Origin: Leguminivora glycinivorella
Taxonomy: Eukaryota > Arthropoda > Insecta > Lepidoptera > Tortricidae
Reading direction: 5' to 3'
DNA: 64,000 nucleotides
NCBI RefSeq assembly: GCF_023078275.1
Contig: NC_062982.1
Span: 9,188,501 to 9,252,500 of the forward strand
Shown: positions 52,365 through 64,000 of the stretch, in pieces
How positions within the stretch are numbered: position 1 is the first letter of the stretch
How the letters are laid out: every line of letters starts with the position of its first letter
Program-made: the position numbers and the translations under genes
Notes under the pieces: generated by a model
Told to the model about the DNA's origin: nothing
The model's database searches: none
What the model saw: only the letters and a program-made list of their open reading frames with translations

Positions 52365-55300
52365 CTGGAAAGAAGGAAAAATAAGATTAGTATTTTGCGT
52401 GGATACACAATCGCGAAAGAGTTTCCTTTAAAATAGATAACGATTGTCTGTGTCATAGATGTAAATGCGGGTAAACTATTAGATATCGATTAGATGTAGT
52501 GCAGCCTCTAGAAGCATAATTTCTGTAGAAATCGGCTGAAGTGGATAGATTCGGATTTCACAAGGGATTAATAAATTCAATAGGTAGGTATATTTTACAC
52601 GAGTTTATTCAAATAGAATAGAACAGCGTCACTGTTTACGAATTCGAGTTGAACCTGTCATACACGTGGGAGACATTTGTTTGAATCGATCCTCGGACTA
52701 ATAATATACTCGCTACACGGACAAGAGTTCAGTAATTGAGACAAGAAATAGATACCTATGCATTTAAAAAATTGGAGTAACTTATAAGTACCTTTGTTTG
52801 CCAAAAAAGGGTCATATTTTATTCGGCTATAAACTGCTTTAACAGTTGCCTAAAGGAATGGATACCTATCTATATTAATTGTTTCAGTCACTTTCAGCTG
52901 AATCCATCGGATATAGCTAGTAATTAATTGCCAATTTCCTGCAAAATCGGAGGCATGCACAAACAAACCAGCAGCATAAGTAACTACTGTTTAAAATTAA
53001 ACATGTGGCTTAAAATAAACATCATTTATTTGAAGCGGTAATAAAATCCTTGCAGCGAGAGTAACTATCTAACCTAACCGCTTTGTTCTTACAATTTTGA
53101 ACTATATTACTTTAAAAAAAGTGTTTTAACACTTAACCCTCCATTCGTCCTTTGATAGCATCAAAACCGTTCCCGACGCCTTCAATGATAAAGAACAGTT
53201 CAAGGCTAAACCTTGAAATAATAAGATAATTGTAAAGTGCACAATATTAATGACTTGTAGGTAAAGTTGTTTTGATTGTTAACGACGGACATTGTCAATA
53301 AAATATCCATTAAAGATTGTGCTGATCATGTTGCAACTGCCAATTAATTGTAAGTAAACCCTGGCGAGGTCATATGCAATGTTTCCTCGGTCGTCTTCAT
53401 TTAAATGTTTTCTTGTTTGTTTGCTATTCATTAATTATTTGTTTGCCCTTACACACTGTCGCTTGGGGTCAGCGCTGCACATGTTTTTCTTCATACAACA
53501 TATACCTACTACGTCTATCACAGTTACATATATAAAGTAGGCAGCGTCTTTCACACAGAACCTTTTGATTTCCTTGAATCGTTTATTACTGCACTTAAGA
53601 TCAATAGTTTCGTTCCACGATAAGATTTTTTTTGTTAATTCGTTTAGATACAATAAAATTTGCAAACAAGATTTTAACCACTTGGCGAGATATCAAAAGA
53701 TCTGAGATCTGTATTGATTACCTTATAAATATTACCTTATAAATTATCTACATATAGCCAGAGCTCGTTAAAATTGTTTTGATCAGTAGCAGACATTAAT
53801 CCTAAAATATATTTTACCAAGATTTTACGATATTATCCTGTACCTATCTACGTCATTGTAAGTATTCCGGACAGCCCAACAACAATTACTTAAGAGGTAT
53901 ATCTCCTCATTGTCACATAACAGGTACCTAATATGTTTTCCCTATTACGGGTATTATGACACAAAGTAATTAATAGTATTATGATTCTTTGTTCTCGTCG
54001 GATCTACATCTGCAGTCGATTCTTGCGCCATTTAACTCGCTATACCTATAACAGCTAGGTACTTAGTAGATAAGTTACTTGTCGCCCGTCGTTGAACAAG
54101 CACCTCAATACCCAACAGTTCTAGAAACAGAGAGCCTTTCAATGCCAACACATGTCATCATATGATAAGACTTTCAAACATGAAACTAGCTCATTCCAAA
54201 TACCGATGACAGAATTAGACTGACGTCGACATCTCATTTCAGTCCCACTATTTATAAATAGATCATATAATATTTGTTATCAGTCTGCAAATAGTTGCAC
54301 AAGAGTAATTATCTGTGTCGCGACTTATAGAAATTTTCCTTTACGCAGACCATCGACCCACTGTGATTAAATATTGCGAAAGACTTCAGTTTATTTAATG
54401 TTTAGTTATGAATTATTGTAGTAGTACGAGGTTACAACTCTTTTGTGCCATTATCAAATAAGAAAAACTAAATATTTCCGAGTAAAATGGCTGACAGACA
54501 TTCATGACGACATTGGCAATACATACCTATGAGTTATTATTATTAATCGTAAGTTGGTAGCAATTTTTGTTGCCTCGAATGTGCAAGGGTTAATTGTCAT
54601 ATGTAATTTCACATAAGTTTGATGTTAACGCTTAAATGCATGGTGATGTATTTGATGGCCCATGGCTCGATATGAAGCTATCCACAATCACATTGATTGC
54701 TTAATTATTATTCATTATTTTTTACTATTTAATAAACAATTAAATAAATTAAATAATGGCGGAAAAGTGTAAAAAAACAGGATCATGGCGATTTTTAGTA
54801 TGTGATTTAGGCTGATTTTTTCGAAGTTAATAATTAGTTTATGTTTAAACATTTTATCATAGGGGTTTCACAAATAGTGTACCTTTTTAATAGTAGTAAT
54901 TTTTTTTAAATAAAACTTACCAATAACGATATATTTATATAAATAAGATTTGGCCTATTTAACTTCTAACACTGATTTAGTATAAAAATCGATCTTAAAT
55001 ATTTTTTTTATTATTTTTCCCAGAGTCAGAAAACCATTGTCTATAGCATATATATTCATATCTCGTTAAAATTAAAATTCATGCATTTAAGGGTTAAAAT
55101 AGTTACTGTCAACTTAATTTGGGGCGACTTTCACACTCTTTGGATATCGACAGTACATAAGTTTTGAAAAACAGGTCATAGGGTTCATAACAGAACCCTT
55201 AATGTTTCTAGTATCTAAGTGGAGTATTTTCTTAGTCATACATCTTTCTTTCAGAATGTTTTCATATAATAGCACTCTGTCAGCACGTTCAACTATTAAA

Positions 55301-56330
55301 ATACCAGCGATTGCGGATGTGAGGAAGTAAATATACAAACACGGGCAATATGTTTCCTATCAAGCTGAGGAATTTAGTCTACTCATATATCTAGTACACT
55401 TGCGTACCCGTCAGCGGAAACGATGCGATATTTCAAGCGCGTTTTCAAATGGTTAAGCAGTTTTTTGATAATAAATAATTTGCTGACAAAAGTGATAAAT
55501 AATAACTAGTTTTTTGGTTACAAATTGCTCTTTGGAAATGTCTTACCAGGGTTTTTCTCAACGATCATGACAAACTAAAGGTATCGTATCATATATTATA
55601 GAAATCCCTAGATGATGCACCACTTTTTCATTACGATAAGATAAGACACAGTTGGTCACCAAACATTCATGTAGTAATGCTCATAATCAAGTAGGGGGGA
55701 GGGGGGCAGTTTTAACGGGTATAGGTTAATACCAATACACCTAAACTACACATGGAAGAGTACCAATTTCAAGAGTATCTATTACTTCGGGAGAGGCTAA
55801 CGAGCAACTCTGAACTAGCCAGATGCCCGTCAATATTTATTATTTTTATTAGGTTATAGAGAAGCTTTTGAGGAGATTTGAAAAGTGCGTTGTAACAGAG
55901 GAAGAATATAAATAAAATTGTAAAGATATTTTTATGTATTAAGCCCATTTCTTTGTTAAGCCGGAAACTTTTGGACCGCACCTCGTATATGGCATTTTTC
56001 ATGAGAGTTTACAGGTACAGGTGACGTAAATTTATCACCTGCTTAAAATGATAGGTATACCTACTGGCATGTTTACCGACACTAGAACATATGGTACCTA
56101 CTAAGTAAAATGAAATGTACTTATCTATTATCTATTATAAGTAATAAAATTTAAAGATGTTCAAGCCTTGCTTTGATTAACCTTCTACAACTATATGTCA
56201 ATAGAAATGAGATTACACAGGAAGCAGGCTAAATTTAATTTTAACTTATTATTTATCAATTTCATAATAAGTCGGATATTTACACCGACGCTAAAGTAGA
56301 GTTTGGAGCATATATAACATAAGTACATAC
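52365..56330. other. Long AT-rich stretch without a recognised gene
   Basis: Probably the last intron(s) of the gene whose terminal exon is at 52052-52364. No exon or clear repeat was seen. Minus-strand frames at 53435-53665 and 55114-55338 lack support. Confidence 0.45.
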
Positions 56331-56513
56331 ATCCATTCCATACTAATATTATAAATGGGAAAGTGTGTGTGTCAGTTTGTTTGCCAGTCTTTCACGGCAA
56401 AACGGAGCGACGAATTGACGTGATTTTTTAAGTGGAGATAGTTGAAGGGATGGAGAGTGACATAGGCTACTTTTTGTTTCTGTCTAACGCGAGCGAAGCC
56501 GCGGGCAAACGCT
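56331..56513 (+). repeat. CTAGCTTTTGCCCGCGGC-type repeat
   Basis: CCATACTAATATTATAAATG to GAAGCCGCGGGCAAACGCTA, opposite in orientation to 21411-21592. Confidence 0.85.
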
Positions 56514-57514
56514 AGTATATTATAAACGTTTTTTGTTACTTTGATGGAATCAGATCAAGCTAAATTGACAACGACTTTGATACCACAAACTGCGGAATGC
56601 TACGATATATCTTATGAACACGTTCATTCTTGACTACGTTACTGATAGAGTTAACATAAGGAAAATGATACCTATGTAATTTTTCAGTCACTAGGGGTGC
56701 TCTTTACTTTCTCCATACGATTATTGATTATATTAATATGTAATATAATAAAAAAGTGACGTTTGCCCTATCGAGTAATTGACGGCAGCCACAGAGCGTA
56801 CCTAATTGAAATGAATGAATGAATGAATGAAATGAAAATGAAATTGGAAATTAGGCCTACATTTTAACTCGATTTGCTTTTGTATGTGCGGGTTTTCTCC
56901 TCTACAGGTCGCAATGCTCAACCTAATCTATGATTAACGTTTTTTTTGTCGATCCACTTTTGGGAGATTTTTGACATGCGGAAATTTCCATAAAGGGCTT
57001 AAGTGCCACCAGCGTATAGGGCGCTTGACTTAAGGACAAAGTATTTCTCACTTTTGCGTTTTCTAAGCATGTCGTGAAGGTCTACAGCTCCCCGAGCCAC
57101 TAGTTAACGTCAAAGACTCGTCATAAAGGCTCGCGCTTGGTGTGACTCTACATTTGTAGAATATTCGTATTAACATTGTTATTTTCCTTCCCAAATGTTT
57201 AATGACGTGAGGGCTATTTCGAGATGTAACCACCATTTGCGCAGTGTGGGCGTAAATAAGTGTATGTAATAACCGTTCTTATAACTAGCATATAACGGGT
57301 ACGTGCCAAATGGAACACCGAGGGGATTTAATTAAATACATTAGCTGGCTGGCTGTAACAAATATCTTCATAAAATGAGTAAAGCTAATTTAGCTTAAAG
57401 CTGTATAACAGTTACAATTTATTATTCAGAGCAAGAAATATATGTTTGAACATTTTGCCAAGTACTGACAACACCGATTAAAGGCAAATATTAATTAGTA
57501 ATTAAGAATAATTT
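56514..57514. other. AT-rich, nothing recognised
   Basis: Contains an (AATG)n run near 56811-56830. No gene. Confidence 0.45.
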
Positions 57515-57812
57515 ATGAAATAAAACTATGGAAACGGATTAAATCGCGTATAATGAATTTAAAATACATCCCGACGTTTCGAACTCTTTACAGCGTTCGT
57601 GGTCAACGGGTGACTGAGGAAAAATTAAAATGTGCAAAAGCTACCCACTTACAAGAAATATTAACGAACCATAACCACAAATAATATAGATTTCTAAGGC
57701 AGGTTCACACACTATTAATAAAGCTAGAAACGTCGTTCGAAACGTCGGGATGTATTTTAAATTCATTATACGCGATTTAATCCGTTTCCATAGTTTTATT
57801 TCATGAGTAACT
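57515..57812. mobile_element. Long-TIR element, ~295 bp
   Basis: Arms of about 70 bp: TGAAATAAAACTATGGAAAC to CCCGACGTTTCGAAC, and GTTCGAAACGTCGGGATG to TTCCATAGTTTTATTTCA. TTACAGCGTTCGTGGTCAAC is internal. Confidence 0.9.
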
Positions 57813-58117
57813 ATCGCGGTAACCGAAGACAATATTAAGAATAATTTATTAGATTTTTTACTATAAATATAGGTAGGTAACGAGGAGGCACACTCAAAGG
57901 TTATGACTGATGGCGCCACCCTATTAGTCCATACGTGAGAGCGAGAAGATGATATGTTTTTTCTCTCTCACACATATGAATGACAGTGACATGCCTAGAC
58001 ACTTGCACCATAGGCATCCATCGATGTCTCAGTTATTGATAAAATACAAAGATTAGGAATAGTAGGACAACGACATACAATATTGTATAGGTAAGTAACA
58101 CATTAATTATCTCTTAG

Positions 58118-58357
58118 GTACCGTCAACCGGGGTGGCTTTAGGAAAATTTGGGGTTACTTTGATGGTATTTGAACGGCTTTAAAATTAACATTATTCATT
58201 ATTTACTGAAACTGTTCATGTAACTACCTAGTTAGATTAATAAATATTGTAGTAAATCTACCATAGAAAATCGCGAATTTACTTACGATATGACTTTAAA
58301 ACTAAATTTTCAAAGTCGCCCCTGCGTTTTAAAGCTACCCTGGTTGACCGTACATGA
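58118..58357. mobile_element. TIR element (GGTACCGTCAACCGGGGT)
   Basis: GTACCGTCAACCGGGGTGGC and its imperfect inverse CTACCCTGGTTGACCGTAC bound 240 bp. Confidence 0.75.
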
Positions 58358-59771
58358 TAAAGTTATGCCTAATAATAACCCTACACGAGAATAGAAAAGG
58401 CATATACACTTTTTATTTTGTGAAGTCAAACGTCATTAATTTTAATTTATTCTTATTTTTATTTGGGTCATCAACAGCAATACAAAAGAGAAATTTATGA
58501 CATAAGGAACAATTAACATAGCCAATAACAGATGTCCACGAGTAGGTTTTAATTACTTTATACCATTAAGTTTTAGCGAGAACTTTTAAGGGGCCTAAGG
58601 GGGTTTGATCGATACACACTCGAATTGTAGAATTTTATTGTTTGTTTTATGTTATTTTCATTCCTGTTTGTTTCTCGAATAAAAAAACATAATATAAATA
58701 AAAAGAGAAAAGATGATAGGGTCTCCAAGAGAACGTATACCAAATTTTTCTCCCACAATTCTTTTTATATATTTTTTGGATTTTTGGTAATTGTAAAAAT
58801 TAAGACTGCTGCTATGTACAATTGCCACACACCACAATGAAAATAAGATTAAATATAAATGCGCAATTAAGTAAAGTATGTAATGAAACACACGTTCTTA
58901 TAATATTATCTGACACGTGTTTAGTCTAGACAAAGACTATTAACTGGGAATATTCGTATTTTCTCAGATGACACAAGTTATCGGGTGATGTCGCGTTCTT
59001 AGCATATAGGGTTACCAGTAACAGTATAATATGGTAAGTTTTAATATTTACGTCTATATTTGTACGCATTATCTCCCAAATTTAAAAATAAATATTTATT
59101 TTAGGTAGGTAGATGGAAGGAAACTTACGTTGCAGGAAAGTGTTTTTTCCCCTCACTCGCTCGGAAATACGCGTTTTGTCCTTTAATACCAGCGGGTAAA
59201 AACGCATTTTATCCACTAGTGGGTAAAGTAATTTGACCTTGAATAAAGTCAAATTAACTGCATTAAAATTGATAAAAGTAGGTGAATCTAGTAATAAAGA
59301 TGATTTACCACCTGTGGAACTACTGGAAGCAGTGATAAACGCATTTTTTGCGTTGTAGCTTCCTCGCCATAGTGAGGAGAAATGTTTTGTGTTACACTTG
59401 GGTGCAAATGTATTTTACTTCTCGTGTGTTAAAAAACAACTTTGCCCCCTTGTATAACAAATAACTATACTGTATAACAAATAAGTTACTCGAGCGTGTC
59501 AATATGTTGTAGTTACCTACTAAATATTCTATAGGTACTGTACTGGTTTTATTTTGAGTTCCTTAAGTACTCGTAGGTACCTACTGAAAATAATAATAGT
59601 TACATGAAAGTTTAAGTGACAGGTGGATGAGCCACCTACAACTGTTAAAGACGAATAAAGATTGTAGACAGATCACAAATACTTACGTAATACAGTGAGT
59701 GAAATATAATACAGATGATAAGAATAGGAGACCCGCGATCAGGAAGACTCGATAGATAACCCTATTAGCCC
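58358..59771. other. AT-rich, nothing recognised
   Basis: 59140-59460 (CACTCGCTCGGAAATACGCG, GCGGGTAAAAACGCATTTTA) looks repeat-like, but no second copy is in the window. No gene. Confidence 0.4.
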
Positions 59772-61285
59772 CAGGGCCTAGGGCTTGCATTCCGGAATTC
59801 CGGAATCTCGAAATTCCGGAATTTCGGACAATTTTTCCGATATTACAGTTCCGGAATTGAAACACATAATCTCGAAAATTCCGGAATTGAAAAAAGATAT
59901 ATTTTTGAACGAAAACGTGTAATATCAGCCTAGTTATTTTACAAAACTACTACCGCGTCTATAAAAGATATGTAAATTCATTAAGTTAGACACTCCTCGG
60001 ATTCAGGTAGTGCCTATTTTATGATCAAAGGGTTGCATCCAGGGCTAGTTAGAGCGAGATAGTGTAGTTTTAACCCGCTAATATTATACCATTGTCACTT
60101 TCTAGTTTTGCTCTCAATTGTTTTAGCTAATAAGTGAAATATATAATCATTTTAAAGTAAATATTTGTTGTAGAAAGTTTTGTTTTGTGATAATTTAAAA
60201 TTACTAGCCGGGAGTTGAGTGTTATGCTCGAATACTGAAGGACAATTAAACATAAATAACATTAGGTACATTATTAATATTATTATTTTATTGTCGTTAT
60301 TTATGCTCAATTTATTAGATCGAACTTATATTTCAGTAATAATCTAAATTAAGGGTCCCCCACATCTAGCGTCTCGCGAGCGTCGCGTCGGGCCAACTGT
60401 ATGGAAAAAGACGTCGCGTCGACGCGACGTCGACGCGGCGTCATGCTTTGCCCATACAGTTGGCCCGACGCGACGCTCGCGAGACGCTAGATGTGGGGGG
60501 ACCCTAAAGCGGCATAAACTCAAAAATTTACTTTTTTTCTCATAGCACTGAATATTTTAGGCATACAGTCTTAAGTTCAGAAGCAAATCGTAGTATTTAG
60601 TATTACATTCATTCACAAGCATAACGTCGTAGTTACTTTATACACTTTTCACAAAGACGTGTGCATAATTTACTAAACTCTATTTAAGTCTATTACCACT
60701 TACCACAAAATCAAAAGATTTGAGAAGCAAATGTATGGAAAATTATGTATATAAAAGAATGATTTATTTTTTTACAAAAAATTAAGGTGTAGGTACATGT
60801 AGGTACCTAGGAATAAATCATAAAATCTGTCTTTTTGGGCTAGCTTGGATATCTTTTGTCCCTACTCGAGTCTGATAAAGGTAATTCAATATTTATTTTA
60901 TTATAGTTATGTGAACAAGACGTTATACAATTCTTGTAAATTATTATTTTTATATTATTTCGATGCTCAATGGATAAAAAAATAACTTTAACGTTGACCA
61001 CTATCACAAAACTGGCACTAAAACCTCGTTTGTATCGTTAACTGTATTAGTTCGAAATACCTTGCAAGACCGATTTTGACGCAAAATGGGCTTTCCTGTA
61101 AAATTACTAAAACTAAAACAAATTTCAGTTTAAAATTGTATTATTCATCAAAAATCCACCAGAAAACCAAACCAAAAAAAATTGTTCAATTCCGGAACTA
61201 GTTCCGGAATTCCGGAATTGAAGTCCAATCTCGAAAACCAGTTCCGGAATTGAAAACCGTCCGATATTGCAAGCCCTACAGGGCC
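59772..61285. mobile_element. 1.5-kb non-autonomous TIR element with TTCCGGAAT repeats
   Basis: The element (59779-61278) starts TAGGGCTTGCATTCCGG and ends CCGATATTGCAAGCCCTA. It is flanked on both sides by CAGGGCC (59772-59778 and 61279-61285). Both ends carry clusters of ATTCCGGAATT and CTCGAAA blocks in opposite orientation. No transposase frame. A hAT-like origin is possible, although the visible duplication is 7 bp rather than 8. Confidence 0.8.
60352..60508. mobile_element. GC-rich hairpin MITE nested in the 1.5-kb element
   Basis: AGGGTCCCCCACATCTAGCG and its inverse CGCTAGATGTGGGGGGACCC bound it. Inside are GTCGCGTCGGGCCAACTGTA and the core GTCGCGTCGACGCGAC. Confidence 0.9.
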
Positions 61286-62940
61286 CCAAAACCTTTGCTT
61301 GACTCAAGCCGCTGTATATTTATGTATCTTTATCGCCTTATGGGACGATTTCATTCCGCGTATGGCCATCACACACGGATCTGAAATGGTTGTAATCAAT
61401 GTATTTAATCACTGAAAAATAAACATGCATATCAGAATGTCACACCAATCTTGAATCAGGGCCGTAGCTAGCGGTGACAACGTGGGGCAATGCCCTACCT
61501 TAAAACCTCATTGGCCTACTCTTAATTAATGTAGTGCTACATTATTGCAGTGTTACAATCTACCTGTAGTACCTAATTAGGGCGACGGCCCTGTGAAAAA
61601 TAAGTAAAAATCAGAGTTTATTTCTATTTAATAATTTATTATCAGAGGCATCCAATTTTTCTCACATCAGGACTCCCGTAAAAAATATTTTAGTAATACT
61701 GCAGGATTGCATGGGAGTCTTGGTTTTTTTTACGTGTTCGAGCGTATCAGGTATATCTACCGAAGTCATTAAAATGATATGAAATATTTTGCTACTTGTG
61801 GAGTCTAACATAACCATTTTTAGCCAGCTACGAGTATGTTCATAGGTTTTAGTTAGTTTTGTCCATGTTGACTCGTTGACGCTCATTAACTCATTGTCTG
61901 AGATTTTTATAGAGTCAGAACAAGTTCCAACTATTTTGACAGCTTAGACCGTGAAAGTAATATTTTCATAGAAGTTTGACGTTCAAATAACATTTGCATA
62001 TTCTGCTCCACCAAGATCGTGCAATACTTGTTTTTAATAAAATGTAAAATATGTTTATGATTGTCATCTTAGCTTGGTCTGAAGCATTTTCTAAGAACTA
62101 TAATTGTATTTCAAAGCTATAACCCTCAAGGGGCTCCAAGTATACCTACACTCTCAATTAGATGTAAATCGCACCCGATCCCATGTCCCCACACGTGCCT
62201 TTGAAAAAACATAGCGAGTGTAATTTTACAATTCGAACACGACGTGTTAACGTGAAACATTTTTATGCCTGTTTTGTTCCAATGGCAGATTTTTATCAGT
62301 TTCATGCCGTCATGGAACGTGGCCGCATTCAAGTTGACTGCAATGAACAGCTATATCTATACGCTTTAGAATCTTTTTCATTCGGGAATAAAACAAATGA
62401 AAAATATACGATGTAGGTATTGTACTCGTATGTTGGTACTTGTGAAAATCAGAAAATATTCTGCATAAAGTATCTGTAAACTACGACTAGACAAGACAGA
62501 CAGACATGATGAAAGTAGCTATAAGGACTTGCTTTTTTTACGGTCTCTAATTATTAACATACGTATGTATGGAAGTAACGAAAATACATTGACGAGACAT
62601 ATTATTGCATAAGTATTACCTACAATTAAAAACTCCATAAGTATTTATACGACTGTTCTGTAATAAAATGTTACTTATTTTACATAAATCTAATGCAGTA
62701 ATAGCTACGAGTACACAAGTACAAGTGCAAATTATTTATAGACTAGTTATAATGAGTGCTGTTTTGATACGAACAGGCACTTACTTAAGATATGCCCATA
62801 CTAATGCACTGTCAAGTAGATACAGTAGCGATTGAATGCTAATATCCTATACGGAGGTTACGTTACTTTCAGCGCTCGCGTTCTAAAAATGTAGACCGTA
62901 CATTTTAACATCAATACTATCAATAGCATGAACTTATGTT
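61286..62940. other. AT-rich, nothing recognised
   Basis: Short frames at 61662-61886 (minus) and 62126-62416 (both strands) are unsupported. Confidence 0.4.
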
Positions 62941-63990
62941 TGACGACCGGTATGGCCTAGCGGGGTTCGAATCCCGGTAAGGGGCTTTATTTGTGCGATG
63001 AACTCATAATTTGTTCCTGAGTCAAGTGTTTTCTAAGTATGTATATAATTAAAATATTAAGGTAAAATACCCCATAATGGACGGTGATGCCATTATGGAC
63101 AAAAAAAACACAAATCCTTAAAAACAGGTATCTAAAATAAGATCCTAAAAACTGACGGCTATGTACCATAAACTAGAGTTGTAGAGCTGTTTAATTTTGA
63201 AGTTTCAATTAATTCGGTTATTTCTGAAGGATTTGGAGACAAGATAAAATTCACCAGTTTACTGAAAAAAATATCAAGACGAATTCTTAGTAATGTTGCT
63301 AAGAGAGATGAGTTCATGTATAAAATAATAAAAAAATAACGCACGGTGTAATCTTGAATGCGTTTTACTTACTGCATTAAGCATGAGATAAGGTATAAAA
63401 CATACTAGTTTGTTGCTCCAAAGATATAAAGAAATGACGTTATTTTGCGAGTGTCCATTACTGGACCCGAAAAACTGCCTACCTCCTATTATGGACAAGG
63501 AACAATTTACAAAACCAAAATTTACAAGAAACAATCCTATGTTAAAATAACCCAAACTAATTGTATTTATGGTGTATAAAATTGACTCATTGCGTATCAG
63601 TTGGCTTTAAAAGTAAAATTTTAAACTTATTTCACTGTCCATAATGGGGGAGGGGATCCATTACTGGAGAACTGCCGTCCATAATTGGAGAAAAAACACC
63701 TAGTTTTAATTTGTTGACTATGAAGAAACCAATAGGAGTATCTATTCTGCAATACGCTTGAAATGTAGAAGAAGGATAGGACATTCAAGATTTAACACGC
63801 TTGGCGGTAGAATTTTTACATTTATCAGTGAAATATCAAAAACAGGCGAATTTTGTTCTTAAACTGTCCATGATTGGGTCCGTCACCTTATGTATCGTTG
63901 TTTGAGTATACCCAAAACACAAGCGTTCTTGAGCTCACCGTGGGACAATAAATCGGTATAAGAATGTCCTTTACTATTTATTATTTATGT
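62941..63990 (+). mobile_element. tRNA-derived SINE split by an 829-bp element
   Basis: The left part (62941-63059) starts TGACGACCGGTATGGCCTAG with B box GGGTTCGAATCCC, and loses some of the tRNA-like head. The right part (63889-63990) begins at TGTATCGTTGTTTGAGTATA and ends GTAAGAATGTCC-like plus ATTTATTATTTATG. Comparison with 40540-40797 and 18750-18906 shows that the two are one SINE. Confidence 0.8.
63060..63888. mobile_element. TA-flanked element with CCATNATGGAC repeats
   Basis: It starts AGGTAAAATACCCCATAATG and ends CATGATTGGGTCCGTCACCT, giving short inverted ends AGGT(A/G)A flanked by TA (63058-63059 and 63889-63890). The motif CCATWATGG or GTCCATNA occurs at least seven times: 63071, 63092, 63454, 63486, 63638, 63657 and 63679, roughly. 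No transposase frame. Confidence 0.65.
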
Positions 63991-64000
63991 TACCAATTTG

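Noticed and set aside
53435..53665. Minus-strand frame ending MCSADPKRQCVRANK, resembling a LINE C-terminus (compare TCCADPK at 37115-37130)
   Set aside because: Only a few residues agree and the rest of the frame shows no LINE similarity; too weak to call.
57641..57919. 92-codon minus-strand frame
   Set aside because: It runs through the arm of an inverted-repeat element and shows no protein features beyond that.
61662..62416. Minus and plus frames of 68 to 77 codons
   Set aside because: They overlap on opposite strands with no motif, splice site or composition support.

Overview
The window is nuclear DNA of an insect, most likely a moth or butterfly. The genes are split into short exons by GT-AG introns. 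The space between them is AT-rich and crowded with repeats I associate with Lepidoptera: tRNA-derived SINEs, RTE-type LINE 3' ends, hairpin MITEs with TA target sites, and repeats that begin near ACTAGCTTTTGCCCGCGGCT or ACCGACTTCAAAAAAGG. There are no bacterial operons, rRNA genes or CRISPR arrays. The lepidopteran assignment rests on recalled repeat families and was not tested by a search.

Layout. 1-4.1 kb: a MITE split by a non-coding ~3.5 kb insert that carries a 630-bp GAGAC minisatellite. 5.0-7.8 kb: a 5'-truncated but otherwise open LINE on the minus strand (reverse transcriptase plus RNase H) with a perfect 13-bp target-site duplication. 8.5-8.8 kb: an RTE LINE remnant. 9.2-10.3 kb (+): the last two exons of an unidentified gene, followed by a poly(A) signal. 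11.5-19.4 kb (+): a seven-exon GNAT acetyltransferase (246 aa) with repeat-filled introns.

21.8-27.1 kb and 32.3-48.1 kb (both minus): two tandem paralogues of palmitoyl-protein thioesterase 1 (PPT1), each with six exons. The lengths of exons 2-5 are identical in both (238, 165, 126 and 151 nt), so one gene arose by duplication of the other. The distal copy (27.1 to 21.8 kb) has a full open frame, but the nucleophile Ser is Gly and the catalytic Asp is Glu, so it is predicted to be a pseudoenzyme. The proximal copy (48.1 to 32.3 kb) keeps Ser, Asp and His. Its fifth exon has been copied at least twice more downstream as decayed pseudo-exons, its fourth intron carries a 3.2-kb hAT-like transposon, and its stop codon lies a few bases from a dispersed repeat.

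52.0-52.4 kb (minus): the terminal exon of another gene, whose remaining exons are not recognised here. From 52.4 kb to the end there is almost only AT-rich non-coding DNA with repeats. These include a 1.5-kb TIR element at 59.8-61.3 kb and a SINE split by an 829-bp TA-flanked element at the right edge.

The main biological point is the PPT1 pair: an active-looking lysosomal thioesterase beside a full-length relative without the nucleophile, in a locus that is still being reshaped by exon copying and nested transposon insertions.
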